A DNA stretch of 64,000 nt from Drosophila pseudoobscura. Lineage: Eukaryota; Arthropoda; Insecta; Diptera; Drosophilidae. The notes under the pieces were generated by a model. It had not been told where the DNA came from. It searched no databases and was given only the letters and a program-made list of their open reading frames with translations. A program made the position numbers and the translations under genes. Positions 1 to 12,974 of this stretch are shown here, one piece after another; the stretch's first letter is position 1, and each line of letters starts with the position of its first letter. Location of the stretch: assembly GCF_009870125.1 (NCBI RefSeq), contig NC_046679.1, positions 15,934,001 to 15,998,000 on the forward strand, in the 5' to 3' direction.

Positions 1-3000
1 TATACAATTTGTGTATCTTTTGGACTGTGTTTGTGCCCACTTTTTGTTGTATACTGAAGTGGACGTGAAATAGTGGAAATTAACGGGTATATTTTCGAAT
101 ATACGTAAGTATATCAATTTATATCTCCTATATCCAACCGAATTCCATAGCGATTGCTACCCATTCGTAAGGGTATTCCATTATTGAGCAGATCCTGCTT
201 AGCGTGTCTGGCAGCCATTGCTGGGGGCACATGCATACTCGTATTATGCTCGTAGCTGTCTATCTGCACATGTGTGTGAGTGGTGTCTATGTATTGGTGG
301 GTCCTTATGACAATTTGATGAGGACGTTATTTACACTAGTTAAAAGCTACGACTCCACCAGGCCTCACATCCCGCCACACCGTTGTTGTCAATAAAACGG
401 AAATAAGCAGTTGGATCCATACCGAATCCGTATCCGGGCCTGGGCATGGGCCTGGGCCCCTGCTTGAACTCGAATCGGTCCCCAGTGGAGCTGACACTCG
501 CATGACAAGCAGCCATTTCCATTTCCATTCGCATTTCCATTTCGATTTGGATGACCGTTGGCCGACGACGACTACGCCGCTGCCGCATGGCGTTTTTCCG
601 TATACACGCGTATCCAATCAAGCATATGTATATCGTTTGTCGCTATAGCTATTGCTAGGGCCTCATGTATACATATATGGGGCTGCGTACTGGTATGTAG
701 GGGGTACGTATGGGCGTGTGCGTGTGAATGGTCGTGGTGGTGGACGTGGTCAACATTCCGTTGATTACGTATACGACTGGGGCGCCAATCAACCAAATGT
801 CAACGTCAGCGACGCGACGCAACGCGACGTTTGTCATGTTGACTGTTTTATTGTTGCTGTTCCTACTGCTGTTCCTCTAGCTGTTTGTTGCTGTTGTATG
901 TTGCATACCAAAAATGCTGAAATGTCGCTGAACGGCACCAGAAACAGCAGCAGCAGCACCAAAAGCAGCAACAACAATGCGTTTACATTTTTTCTCGTGG
1001 CCCGAATCAATATTAGTAATTTGAATTATTCAAAAGACAAATATGAAGCTTTAATGGCCAAACAGCGTGCCCGCACACGAGCTTCAAACTTGTGCCGCCA
1101 CCCGATTACCCCCCTTGTGGGGGAGTCCTTCCAGGAATACTCCTGATGATGGACCAGCTCCTGGTACTCCTCCTCCTACGGTGCCTACGGTGATGCTGCT
1201 GCAGGCCAGTGGCTGGACTCTGTCGGCGACAACTCAATAATTTGGCGAATCGCCCAATTTAATGCCAGAACAGGGCCTGTGCCGGGGGGAATGGTGAACG
1301 GCGGCCAAGTCAGAGGCCAGAAGCTGGAGTCGGATCGAGAACTGCAGCCGGACCGGGACCTGCCGCCATTGTCTACGTTCCGGGCTACCCGGCCCCGTCG
1401 TTGCGCAGGTAAATACGTCAATTTAAATCCGTGGATTGGATTGTAAGTCAATGTTTGACTTTTGCTCGCTGATTGATTGCTCAAAAGCAACAGCAGCAGT
1501 AGCAGTAGCACCAATGGCAGCGGCATTGGCAGCGGCAGTGGCACGGGGCTGACTGCAGCCGCAGTCCGTTGCCAGTAGCCAGAAGTCGAATTGGAACTGC
1601 TGCAGCAATATCGCAGTTGCCTGCATATGCATACGGCCCAGGGCTGATGACTTGGCCAGTTCCTGTGGGGTGGGTGGTCCGTAGCATGGCAGAGCGCCGA
1701 CTGCCACATGCATCAACAGTTTACCCGATTTACTGCCAGTTAAGTTTGCATAGCGGAGTCAACCGTATGAATCAACGATTTTCTGCTGCGCCGGCATAAT
1801 TTCCAAAAAATTTACACACTCCCAGCCAGCCACGCAGGGAGCATGTAGGAGCTCTAAATGAAACTGGAATCTTGCCTTGCCCTGCTCCTGACTTTAAGTG
1901 GCAGAATCAACAAATTATAGTGTGTGCTAGCTGTTCGTAGAGTACGTCCATTGTGCGTGCACCATTGGTGGTGGCGCCACCGTCAGCCCGCACAACTTGA
2001 ACAAAGTTTGGTCCGCTGCAACACGAAATATTTAACTTCAGATTTTGGTCATCAGGCGGTATACTCGTACGAATACTCGTATGTACAGACTGCGAGGGCA
2101 GGCTAACGAGTAGTCGGCCAATAAAGAGGATTCCCTTTTAGTACATATATTTGCCCGCTTCTGACCAATAGGAACTCCAGATATTACCCTCGCTTGTATG
2201 TATATTTAAACTCAATTTTAGACACATGTGCATTATTGTTGCCTATCTGGCGGACGCTCTCTATCCGACCGCAACAACAGAGCCAACAACAAACAGTCAG
2301 AGCCAAAGCCACCGCAGCAGAAGCAGCAGCACCAGCAGCAGCAACAGCAGCAGCACTGAGAGCGGAAACAGGGGCCGGTTCGGAAGGAGGAGCTGCTATT
2401 GCAGCTCATATAAAACCGTTCCCCATATCCTTGCCTGTGTGTGTCCCGGTGCGTATGTGTGTGTTTGTGCATATCCCGTGCTGTGTGCTGTGTGCGTTGC
2501 ACTGCGTTGTTTTGCCGCTCAGGATAATGATGCTGGCCGGCATATTCATAATGAAATTTCATTGCGGCAACCCCCCCACACACCCACCCACGAGCTTCAA
2601 TGTGTGCGAAGAGTGTGTGCAGAGAGCGGAAAACAGAGCACACCCGGACCCAGGCATATTATGTATAAACACAAATTAATTTCGTTTCAGTGGCCCCAAC
2701 CGTAGCAGGCTCTGACCAGAGCCATAGCCATAGCTACAGCCATAGCCATGGCCGTATAGCCGGGTCCATGCAATGACGGGCCTGGCCCGGACATTTGCAT
2801 AAAATATTTGCACAGCTTTCGGCTAGTGCAGCGCCACCCAGTGCCGCTGCTGTAGCTGTTGCTGCTTTTGCTGCTCTACTGCTGTGGGTTTGCCATCGCT
2901 TTGAAGAATCGTCCATGTCCATAAACTAGGCACAACAACAAGCACTTTCCCAGCTCAGATTTAATGAATCAGCAGGCTGTTCCTGGGACTGGGTCGTCTC

Positions 3001-6000
3001 GGTTTGGTAACGGTCCAGGTTCCGGTTTTTGGTACTAGTTCAGCCTCTGGGAGGACCATTATTAGGACAACCTGCCGAATCAGCAGACGTCTTGTGCCCT
3101 GCTGAACGATGTCTGGGTTTCGGTCATTTTTGATAAATTAGCACAAATTTTCCATCAACCAATTTAGGGCCGAAAATATACCCTTTTGGAAAGTATTGAA
3201 AGTTTTGATACTCTATAATAAGGAGGCATTAAATGTTAAATTTTACAATAAGAAAAATAAAACATGAAAAAATAACTGAAAGATATTGTACTGAAGAAAG
3301 AAAGGTCGGCAAAAATATTTGTTCTTTTTACATATGGGAAATCACGATTTTCAGGATTCACCCTTAAGGTATTCGTACAGTTCCCATCTTCCACTCAAAG
3401 CCAACATTCTGGATACACCTGCCTAAAACAACCACAGGTCGTCCTTCATATTTTGGCAATCCATGTTCATATGTACACATATTTATAAATAAACAGGATC
3501 TAGTGGAAATAGTAGATACGTGTGTGTCCGAGCATTTAGGATGTTGCTGAGTGAACGGACCTCAAATTACGACCTATGCAAATAATCAAATTCCAGAGTC
3601 CGAGACAGAGACAGAGCCAGAGGCAGTCGTTGATGCATCCATCCAAAATCTGGACTTTGGCGGGTCGGTATAAGTGAAGTGTATGATATCATATATCAGG
3701 TCTTTATATAACGAAATCTGACGTTTTCCCTTGAGAACGGGGCCTCCTTCCGCACTCGCTCTCGCAGCCAAGCCCCTGGCTCCCCTCCACACCTTACCTA
3801 CTCGTATGCCGTCCCACACTTTAGCACATAATTAACCTAAAAATGTAACTCCATCTTATTTATCAGCGAAAACACACACACAGAGAGAGAGAAGGAGAAA
3901 TATACAAATGGAAGGAAAGGAAGATGATGAAAGGAAGAAAGAGAGGAAAGACACAAAGAGACAGAGACGGAGAGAAAGCAACTGGAAAGAAGGCGCGCAT
4001 CTCATTATCACTCGGACGTGAATATCTCGACATGTTTGTCGTTGTCGTTCGTCATCGCGAATGCTTGTCAGTGTGTTACCCCATTCCATGCCGTGCCACA
4101 CCACACTCTACCCTTACCATCCCAACCCATACCACACCATACCATCTCAGGCACCTTCATCTTCATGTGCCTGCTCCTCCCGCGTCACACGAAAACATTT
4201 AAAGTGAATTTGTGTTGAGCTCACATCGTTAAAATATCCGTCAAAAACTTAAGTCAACAGACATAACTACGTGCATTTTAAATTGAATTCGAACACAAAA
4301 CAAAAAAAAAACAGAAAAAAACCAAAAAGAAGCAACACCAAAAAAATAACCAAGCGACAGTGAAAATTTACACATACCACTTGACCATACTTAGCCTCAT
4401 CCGAGTATACATATCTACATCTACCTTTATGTCTCTGTCTCTGTATCTGTCTTTGTATCTGCGTATATGTTAACTCGATTCAACCTGCACTGACGCCGTA
4501 CTGGATCCGTCCGCGCCCATTTCTCAGACGCTTCAGAGTTTCGTTTCGTTTCATTTCGTTTCTTTTTCTCTCTGGGCCTACTATTTGCCAAAAAAATTAA
4601 AGACAAGTAAAAGTCGTGATTAACGTTGAATTGACTCGGGCTTTGGCTATGGCTATGGCTATAGCTGTAGGTATCTGGCTTCGGTCTCGAGCGTCATTAT
4701 TATCGCAAACAAGCAGCCCCAGTCCCAACAGCAACAACCACATTTACGATCTATAATGAGTGGTGTTTGAAACGAGTACTACAAAAATGCCGCGCTCGGT
4801 TGACTTTAAATGGTGGATAGAGTATTCTCTTTATTTTTTCGACAGGACAGGTCTCTGGGTGGATGTTGTTGTTGTTTTTTCTGTTCGTAAAGCAAGCAAG
4901 TAAATGGCTTTTTTGGCAAAGGTAAATACGCTTAATTACCCATTCAATGGCTCTTAATTGACTTCAAATGTAGTTATATTTAAGGTGACATTACTCCTGA
5001 TGGGTCGGTCTACTTTGAAACCGTTCATAAGATCATGGAACAGCATATCGCCTATAAGTATCTTAAAATTACCAAAAGTAAATGAGGTACTATGCTTAGA
5101 TATGTATGATTAAAGATCGTAGTCTTCTAATGTCCTGTGAAATTCTGTAATCTATATTCGGAGTCTTAATTTCGAGTCAAATTTGTTCTTATCACTAAAC
5201 CATTGATGTGTCAATCGACATAGTTCTCCATCCCATAATGCCATCCCATATATGGCAAACCGATCCCGTTGCGCATGCGCCAAAGACGGTAAAGTATTGT
5301 TGCAGGAGCGCCGCGGCCTCTCCACCAGGGACTAGAGCAACTGACCAATACTCATACCCTGGCCATTTGCTGCGGTATTTCGCGTTAAATATTTGCCCAC
5401 ACATAGGCCCGGTGGAGGAACACGCCCAATAAGCAATCTGCGGTGCAAAGTGTGCCAGCAACTACATCACCATTAACATCGGAGGCAGCCAGCCCTCAAG
5501 CCGAGTCGAGTCAAGTCGAGTCGCATCTGGCGGCGGGGTCAAGTGGTGCTGGTTGCTGGTTGCTGGCTGTGATCACTGGCTGTAGAGGTGTGTGCTCGGG
5601 GGATCGATCATACTCGTACTGGCATGACGTGAACGTGAATGGCACTTTGCATATTTTAGCGCGTGCAATGCAGTTGCTAATTGAACTAGTGTTCAGAGCC
5701 AGGGATCGGCGATCGGCGATCGGTGATCGGTGTTCGTGGCTGTTGGATGTGCACACACAATATTTGCGCATTTCCAGAGATGCGCAACGGAGTGGCGACC
5801 TCGCCTAGTCCGGGGCTAGAAAGAAGGTGCGTGTGCGGTTATTTCCCAATGGGAATCGTACTCTGGTAATGCCCACAATTGCATCACAGATACATACTAA
5901 CATATATTCAGTGGAAATGACTAGTGGCACGTACGCGAGTCTCTGTTTTCCATGGCTTGACTGTTGCCACATTCATGCGTCTTACAATTGAGTCCTGGAA

Positions 6001-8300
6001 AAGCAAATGGAGAAGAGTGTGGGGGTGGGACTGGAGCAGGGGAATGTCATGATTTTTTGATTGATCTGTAAGGCACACAGCACAGTTGCCTTTTGTATAT
6101 TCTTAATGAAAAATGAAACGTTTTTCATTACGATTCTTGATTCTTCCGCTCTACGAATGGCCGCCTGGAGCGTTTGCTGCTGCATTTTCATATTTATAAG
6201 ATAATTGAAAGCGGGTATTGCCAAATTAACAACGCTCGGCAAACATGGGCAAAAGCAACCGGCGACTGCCAATATGGCGACTGTAATACAGGACTCTCCT
6301 TTCTTCTGAGCGTGTGTACGTGTACGCGTGTGAGTGTGTACGTGTGTGCCCTGAAAGACAGGAGAGCATATCCCTTGTGTACACAAGCGCGCTTTATTGT
6401 TTTGCGCTGGGTTGGCCTTACTCCTTGCCGAAGCGGAGCCAGAGTAAGAGCCGGAGCCGGAGCCGGCGCCGGAGCACAGGACCAGAACCAGAACTCAGGC
6501 CAACCCAAGCGTACAACCCACCACCCAATGGGCACAGCACCACCCCAGCCCAGCCCATCCCATCTCATCCCATGGCCGCCTTTGCCTTGGAAAGAAATTC
6601 GCCCGTGCACGGATTTTATTAAATTGAATTCGCAGTTGTTTTGAATTGATTCGACTACGTGGAATCGCCCGCAGCGGTTGAAGCAGTGAGCAGCAACCAG
6701 ATCAAGAACTGGCTCCCTTTTTGTACTACAACTCCGTCTCTTTCTCCGACTCGCTGGCTGTCTCTTTCTCCGCCCCTTTGCACTTTGTTTTACTTTTGAT
6801 TTTTACTTTTATATCATTTTATTGCCGTCTGCTGTGCTCACAGAGCCGGAGGAAGAGAGAGCAGGAACAATGGTGGGAGGAAGATGAGAGGATGGCAGGA
6901 TGCCGGGCTGCCAAACAGGAAGCTGGCTGGCAACTATTACAAATGCCTGGCAGCTCCTCCTATATATAGCTCCCATCTCACCGGCTTCCATCTCTAAGCA
7001 GACACTCGAGTCCTGCCCCGTACCACACTCCGTTGTGGCTGTTGTTCGTGTTGTTGTCTTAATATTTTTCTTGAAATTTTCTTGTGCTTTTCTCGTCGGC
7101 TGCCTTGTCTCTGCTACAAGAGTTTCATTTGTTTTATGCGTTCTGCTCTCCTTTTTGGCCTCTTGTTTGCTGATACTTTGTCGGTACTTTTCGGCTACTT
7201 TTCAAGGAGGCACTAGTGGCCCAAGTTATTGTATCTTGTAGATACACATACAGCCCACAGCCAAACACACCAAAACAGAAAATAGCCGAACCGAGCCGAG
7301 CCGCTTGCCATTTTTATTCTCTATTTCTATTCCGCTTTAAGCACTTTTCATTTCACATTTTTGCCCGAATTTAATTTCAAAATTTAAGAGGAATCTTTTG
7401 CCTCTATCCTGGACACACACACACATACCAGGAAGTCCCAACCTATACTCCTCTATATACAATTCATGTACACATGTACGGTGTGTATGTGCATGCCTTG
7501 GCCTATCCACGCATATGGCGCATCCTGGACATAAAGGATATTATAAGAGATTTAGCCTTCTGTTTGCACACGGATGATGCATTGTCATCGAGCCGGGCCG
7601 AGATTTATGATGGATTCGGTTTGTGCCTGGAGTGCGCAAAAATTATTAGAATTTTACCAGTCCCCCCAACCTTGTACGCTACACGAAAAGAGATCGGGTT
7701 GTTTGGTCCCTAGATAATCGATGGGAAAACTGGGAAATTTATGGAGCTGGGAGAGCGGTGCGAATGTATGGGCGAAGGGTTTTTCCAATTAGCTATGGAA
7801 ATTGTTGAATAAATCTCTTAAGACTCTTGTAGCTCGAGTAGGGACAAATCTTATGCAAAGTAAATCGAGAAATACTACTATTATGTTCTGTATGGTTGGA
7901 ACGAGTACAAAAAAATTAAAGAACTACCCAATAATTCTCCTTTAAAATTGACCAAGTTTTCCTTAAGGTTATCTTTTACCTCACAACACTTTTAAGAGTT
8001 TAAGTTCTTCCCTTTTCCAGCATTGTGCCCCCACTTCTGGCATTCATTATCCTTTGTGTTAGCGCACAAAAACTTCATCCTGCCTTAATCCCCGTCGCGT
8101 TCAGTGCCATACATATACAGAATATTTTCCTTCTCGTTTGGAAGCTTTTCACTTTTGGGTACGGGATGGAAACTTCTTTTTTAATATTCATCACGCAGTG
8201 GAAATTTTGCGATAAAATGTGACACATGCGCAGGATTTTGCCGCGTTGGCAGCTTCCTAATACACATACACTGATTCACAAGAGTACAGACGTAGTATGT
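1..8300. other. Gene-poor non-coding region, left end
   Basis: I see no supportable gene. All open frames are short or low in complexity. The stretch holds GA-rich DNA around 3880-3990, a CCATACCACACC-rich stretch around 4080-4150, a four-copy GATCGGY tandem at 5704-5731, CA/GT runs around 6310-6350, and several copies of the octamer TACTCGTA. It could be an intron of a gene outside the window, intergenic DNA or regulatory DNA; the sequence does not distinguish these. Confidence 0.6.
5704..5731 (+). repeat. Four-copy 7-bp tandem GATCGGY
   Basis: Two GATCGGC units are followed directly by two GATCGGT units. It lies in non-coding DNA and may be a small homotypic site cluster or replication slippage. 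Confidence 0.85.
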
Positions 8301-8570
8301 GTGTGTATATCCTGATAAAAGTTATAAATAAAGGATATAGACACACACACAGTGAGTGAAACACAAAGAAATTGAGCAAAAAGCAATTGAATTGAAATGC
8401 CAATAGACTACCGGGCATAGGCATTGTTTCAGCGGCGGCGTGCTGAAAAATTAAAACATAAAACACAATAAATGCAATAAACAAATTCCTCTAGCCTTAA
8501 ATAAATTATTATGCAAAATTAAATGACCCAAAGGCAGTCAAATACTCGCGCACTCAACGGACTCTTTTTG

Positions 8571-8614
8571 CATACTCTTTCAGAAGGGTATTATGATTTT
8601 GAACAGAGTGCAGC
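8571..8614 (+). repeat. Copy of a dispersed TATACYCT..GGGTAT element
   Basis: The palindrome-like core CATACTCTTTCAGAAGGGTA is followed by TTATGATTTTGAACAGA. This resembles the end of short non-autonomous mobile elements that are common in Drosophila genomes. Related cores occur at 12951 and 28463. No target-site duplication is evident and the element boundary is not clear. Confidence 0.4.
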
Positions 8615-9840
8615 TAAGCAGAGAGAGAGAGAGAGAGGGGTTCTTTATCGCATAGGGTGTAAATGTAAATGTAAATGCATGTCCGTAGATTCTTAAGCAG
8701 TAGTAGATTTAATTTAGCCATGTTATTTTGTCCATCTGTATATTTCAACGCCACATCATCCTTCTGTTTGCTTCACGAAATACGAGAGACCTCTCAGATC
8801 GGACCAACAGTAGAATTATATAGAAAACCTGATAATGATATCATAAATATCATAAACAATCATACAATCATAGTTCAGTAAAATGCAATGAACATCACAA
8901 ACACTTTAAGCATTTTTCTAAACAATTAGCCATTTGTTGAATTAGATCCAAATATGGATTACTATTTCAGATAGCTTCGTTAGGAACAGTAGGTGGTAAG
9001 ACAAATCTTTGTGAGAAACCTAATTTGCTGTTGAAAAATCTCAAAGTTCAACAGGCTTTACTTAATCTAAAAGCTCTTTAATAGTGATTAATATTAATCT
9101 GAAATGGTATCCAAAGCTTACGAACCCGAAGCAATACTTTCTTTCTCATTCAGTTTTTTTTTGTACACTTTCCTTTTGCACAACAAAATAAAATTAAATA
9201 GAATTTTTAAATTTAAAACTGCGTGGCGGCGACAATGGGGAGGTAAAGCCTGGGCATGGCCGTTGGCCTCGGCGTCTCTGTCGCTGTCGGTGTCGCAGTC
9301 GGTGTCTCTGCCACCGTCAACGTTTGCTATATGCCAACGGTAAATATTTGAAAAGGATTTTGTTTGTTTATTGTTTGCACACACACCTCCACACCTCCAA
9401 CGGTGTTAGTCGGTGTTAGCTTTTTAATTATAAAATATTTAACCAAAAAACTCACACTCGAGTGGCCCCGGTCGCATATATCCGCGAGAATATACTCGCA
9501 TATAGTGTAGTGTGCTATTCTCCCACATTTTTTTCGGGCTTTCTCCCATTCGGTTTTAGTGGAACGACTGCCGCCTGGTTATCGCTCACTAAACACAACA
9601 ATGGCCAAGGCAATTTAGCATTTTAAAAAATTCACAAACCAAAATTGATGACATACAAGGTGCAGCGCGCGAAAGAGGTGGTCTGAACCAATAAAAAATT
9701 GCAACGAAAATAGCTTCATTGTCATTTTTATTAACTGGAAAACGAAGGGGTTTTTGCAAATTAAACAAATATTGCCCCTTAGAGCAGTCAAATGGCTGGG
9801 GCGGGATTTGTGCCAAGGCAAATAAGAACGTGGATGATTG

Positions 9841-9860
9841 CCTGCCTGCCTGCCTGCCTG
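9841..9860. repeat. (TGCC)n tetranucleotide repeat
   Basis: About five CCTG/TGCC units in tandem. They produce the repetitive AGRQAG-type residues in the antisense open frame that crosses them. Confidence 0.85.
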
Positions 9861-12800
9861 CGTGCCAGGCTGATTACTGCAACAGGACAAATAAATAAGG
9901 AGAAAGAGAACCAGGCCAGGGCTAGAGGATACCAGAACCAGGGTCAGGGTCTGGAGAGATACAGAACCATACCAGAGCCAGGGACATTGACTAATCACCA
10001 TCCGAGAGCTGCAAAAGGTAATGAAAATATATGTATATCCACATTTATAGACACAAATATAGAGTAGAGGGAGATGCTCGTACTGGAGCAGCAGAGGCAG
10101 GGATTTGAGAAATGAGGACGTTACCATTCCGGCCCCATAAAAACGACAAACAACGACTTCAGCCAGAGCAACAATAAACACCCGAAATTGTGAAGGCAAA
10201 TAACGCGAATTGCAGGCGATACAACGGGAGATGAAGCCATGGTCGGCAGTCTGGGGTTTAGGACGGGCCAACAACCTGGTCTGGTCCAAAAATTGCGATG
10301 CGTATACGCAGCGTTGCAATTGGAATTTGATTTTCGAAGCAGCACGCCGAGCTGGCGTCGACAGCGGCACAATATTTGCACTCAAAGTACAATACATCAA
10401 GTCCCGGGGAGGGTTAGTCGCGATAGGGTGGGCGCCCGAGTAGCATAGAAAGCGCTTGCTGAATTCCCTGCCACGGCTTTGGGCATTAGGCATTTGTCAT
10501 GGCTAATGTCATTGATGTTAGGAAAAAGGGGAAGAAATTGGTTGGGTGAATAATTGTGATGTTTAAATCTTTGAGGTAACCAGCGTATCATCGATTTGAT
10601 GTAGTTGCTAAAGGTATGAGAACAATGGAGATGCCCATATTCAACCACCACGAGTTGATCCTCAAGTGAAACCGCAAAGGAAAGAGGGATATCTTCGGAG
10701 AGACATCATCGTCGGTGACTAAGAGTATAAGTATGTTTAGCCTAGAGTATTCCGTCTCCCTCTTGGATGCTCTCAACAATTTTCCCTGGCCATTCTTGTT
10801 GTATTGAAACCGCGAAGGCAAACTTAATTTTCGCTGTGAGTTTTCATTTGTGCAAAAGCCGCGATTTTTGATAGAATTTTACATGTGAACGCGTATTTCT
10901 CTCTCTCTCTCTCTTTATTTGTGAATAAAGCGAAGGAAGCATCTTAATGCGTTCGCGAATGAAATGCAAATTGAAATCCGTTTTGCAGCGGGTCAAAGGC
11001 AGATTCAAATGGCTTTGAGTGCTGCTGCTGGGGCATCTGTTGTGGCGGATGTGTCGCGCTCTATTTGCCGACAACTGACAAATGAAAAATGGCGGCTAAA
11101 GGCTTTTTATGATTGTGCAAATTTCACATTTACAGTTATTGCTAATTGGAGGCTCATGCGGCCACGTTGTCCGGCCTTCCGCCTGCCCGCCCCGGCCGCC
11201 TGTCCAGGCCATACAAATAATGGCCGTTAATGTTGTTGGCATTGGCCATTTAATGTTTAATATTTGTATCTGTGTGTGCGGTGCGAGCGCGTGAGTGTCA
11301 GTGGCTGTGGCAGTATGTGTGCACACACTTTAAAGTGCATTTCGATAAATGAATTATTATAAAATTTATTTTACAGATTTGGCAGATATTTATGTAATTA
11401 ATTTTAAAAATTATTACAAATGCAAATATCAAGTCCAATAGCATCCGCCCATCCGCATTCGCATCCGCATCAGCCGCAGTCCGTTCAAACAATGAAAGAA
11501 GCAAAGAGCCAGTGGCAGTGGCAGTGGCGTGTCAGTGCCTGTGTCTGTGGCAGCAACAGGAGCCAGAAGCAATCAATACGCGCGATCAACCGTTATATGA
11601 GGCATTAAGCCGCCTCAATGACTTTTGGCAACAAAATGAATCAACATTTTGGTCAAAGCACCACAAAAAGCATACGCCAAATGAACGATTGTCCTCTCAA
11701 GCTCTTGCAATTGTGGATTATAGCCAGTAAATGTGAATAATACAATTCATATAAATTTGTAATATATTTTAATATTAATATTAAACGAATTTCTTTTGTA
11801 TATTTTTTAAATTATTTTTCCTTGTATAAAAACGGGTTTCGTTTATCAAAAGGATTCTGGTCTTCCCATTCGAATTTTCATAATTCATAGAAATAGCAGC
11901 GTTTCAATTTCAAAATGTTTGCTATTCAATCAGCCTCCTTCTACACTTGGCCCCAATTAGGTGACCAACTTTATGGCTGCCTCATTAGCCATTCCAAGAA
12001 GCACTTGGCCAAGCCCCTTGGCAGCCACCGCCCCCGGCCCAGCCATCGCCGGCCATCGAGTTGAGGTTGAGGTGCATGCTAAAGCGCCGACGCCGCTTTG
12101 GCGGCACTTGGACTGAATGGAGGTGAAATTTGCATACAGCATCCGCTACTGTATTTCGGATGGGACGTGAGGTAGGCTCCGCCCGGCACCGTTGAGTGAT
12201 CTTGCCCCCACGGCGAACGGAAGCAGAGCACCAGTACTCGTATTGTCCATGGATTTCATAATAATGAGGGACAAATTGGGGATTTTTTTTCTTGGGCAAG
12301 GCCCAAAGAGTCTGGCAACAAAGATTTGTCATTTGGCCGGATGTGTTTTGTGTCGATCATGACAATGTCATGCCCATCGGTTTGTTATGCCGGGGCTGAC
12401 AGGTCGCATTGCCCAAGGACCGATAAAGGCCCATTGTTGGGTGCTGCTGCGGAAGCAGCAGTTTTCTTTTGGCCTTTTCCTCGGATGGGTTTTCGAGGGG
12501 GTGTGCAAACATTTGACGTGTGTTTTGACGCGAGTCAAGATAGGGACCCTAGCCTGTAGCCCATGCTATACATATACCATGTTTTCGTAGCGCAGCAGCG
12601 ACTGTCCAAGATCGTTACAGAACCGCTCGATGCTGGGGCCTGTGCAAACACCGTTCAAGTTGTCTGGTGTATTATTGATAGGCTTGAAATTGGAACGAAT
12701 GCCAGATCATGTTTACCTAACGCGACAATGTTATTTCTGTGTTGTGTTGTGTTCTGCTCTGTTGTGTGGTGTTTTGTTTTCTTTTTCATCGTTTTCTGTC

Positions 12801-12950
12801 CGCTTGTACGAGTATTTTTCCCATTTATTTGGAATTTTGCCGGGTCTCATAATGCAACAACTGTGCAAATAGCAGGCGAAAACGACTACGACATCAAAAG
12901 CTGTTTGGAAAGTTAGAAACACGATGGACCACCATACGATATCGCGATCT

Positions 12951-12974
12951 TTATACTCTTGTCGGGGGTATAAG
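12951..12974 (+). repeat. Copy of a dispersed TATACTCTT..GGGGTATAAG palindrome
   Basis: An imperfect inverted repeat with a short spacer, of the same form as the cores at 8571 and 28463. It may be a remnant of a miniature element; its boundaries are unclear. Confidence 0.35.

Noticed and set aside
1185-1709. 174-codon minus frame
   Set aside because: Carried by GGCAGCAGT-type repeats giving Leu/Pro/Cys runs; another frame is open over the same interval.
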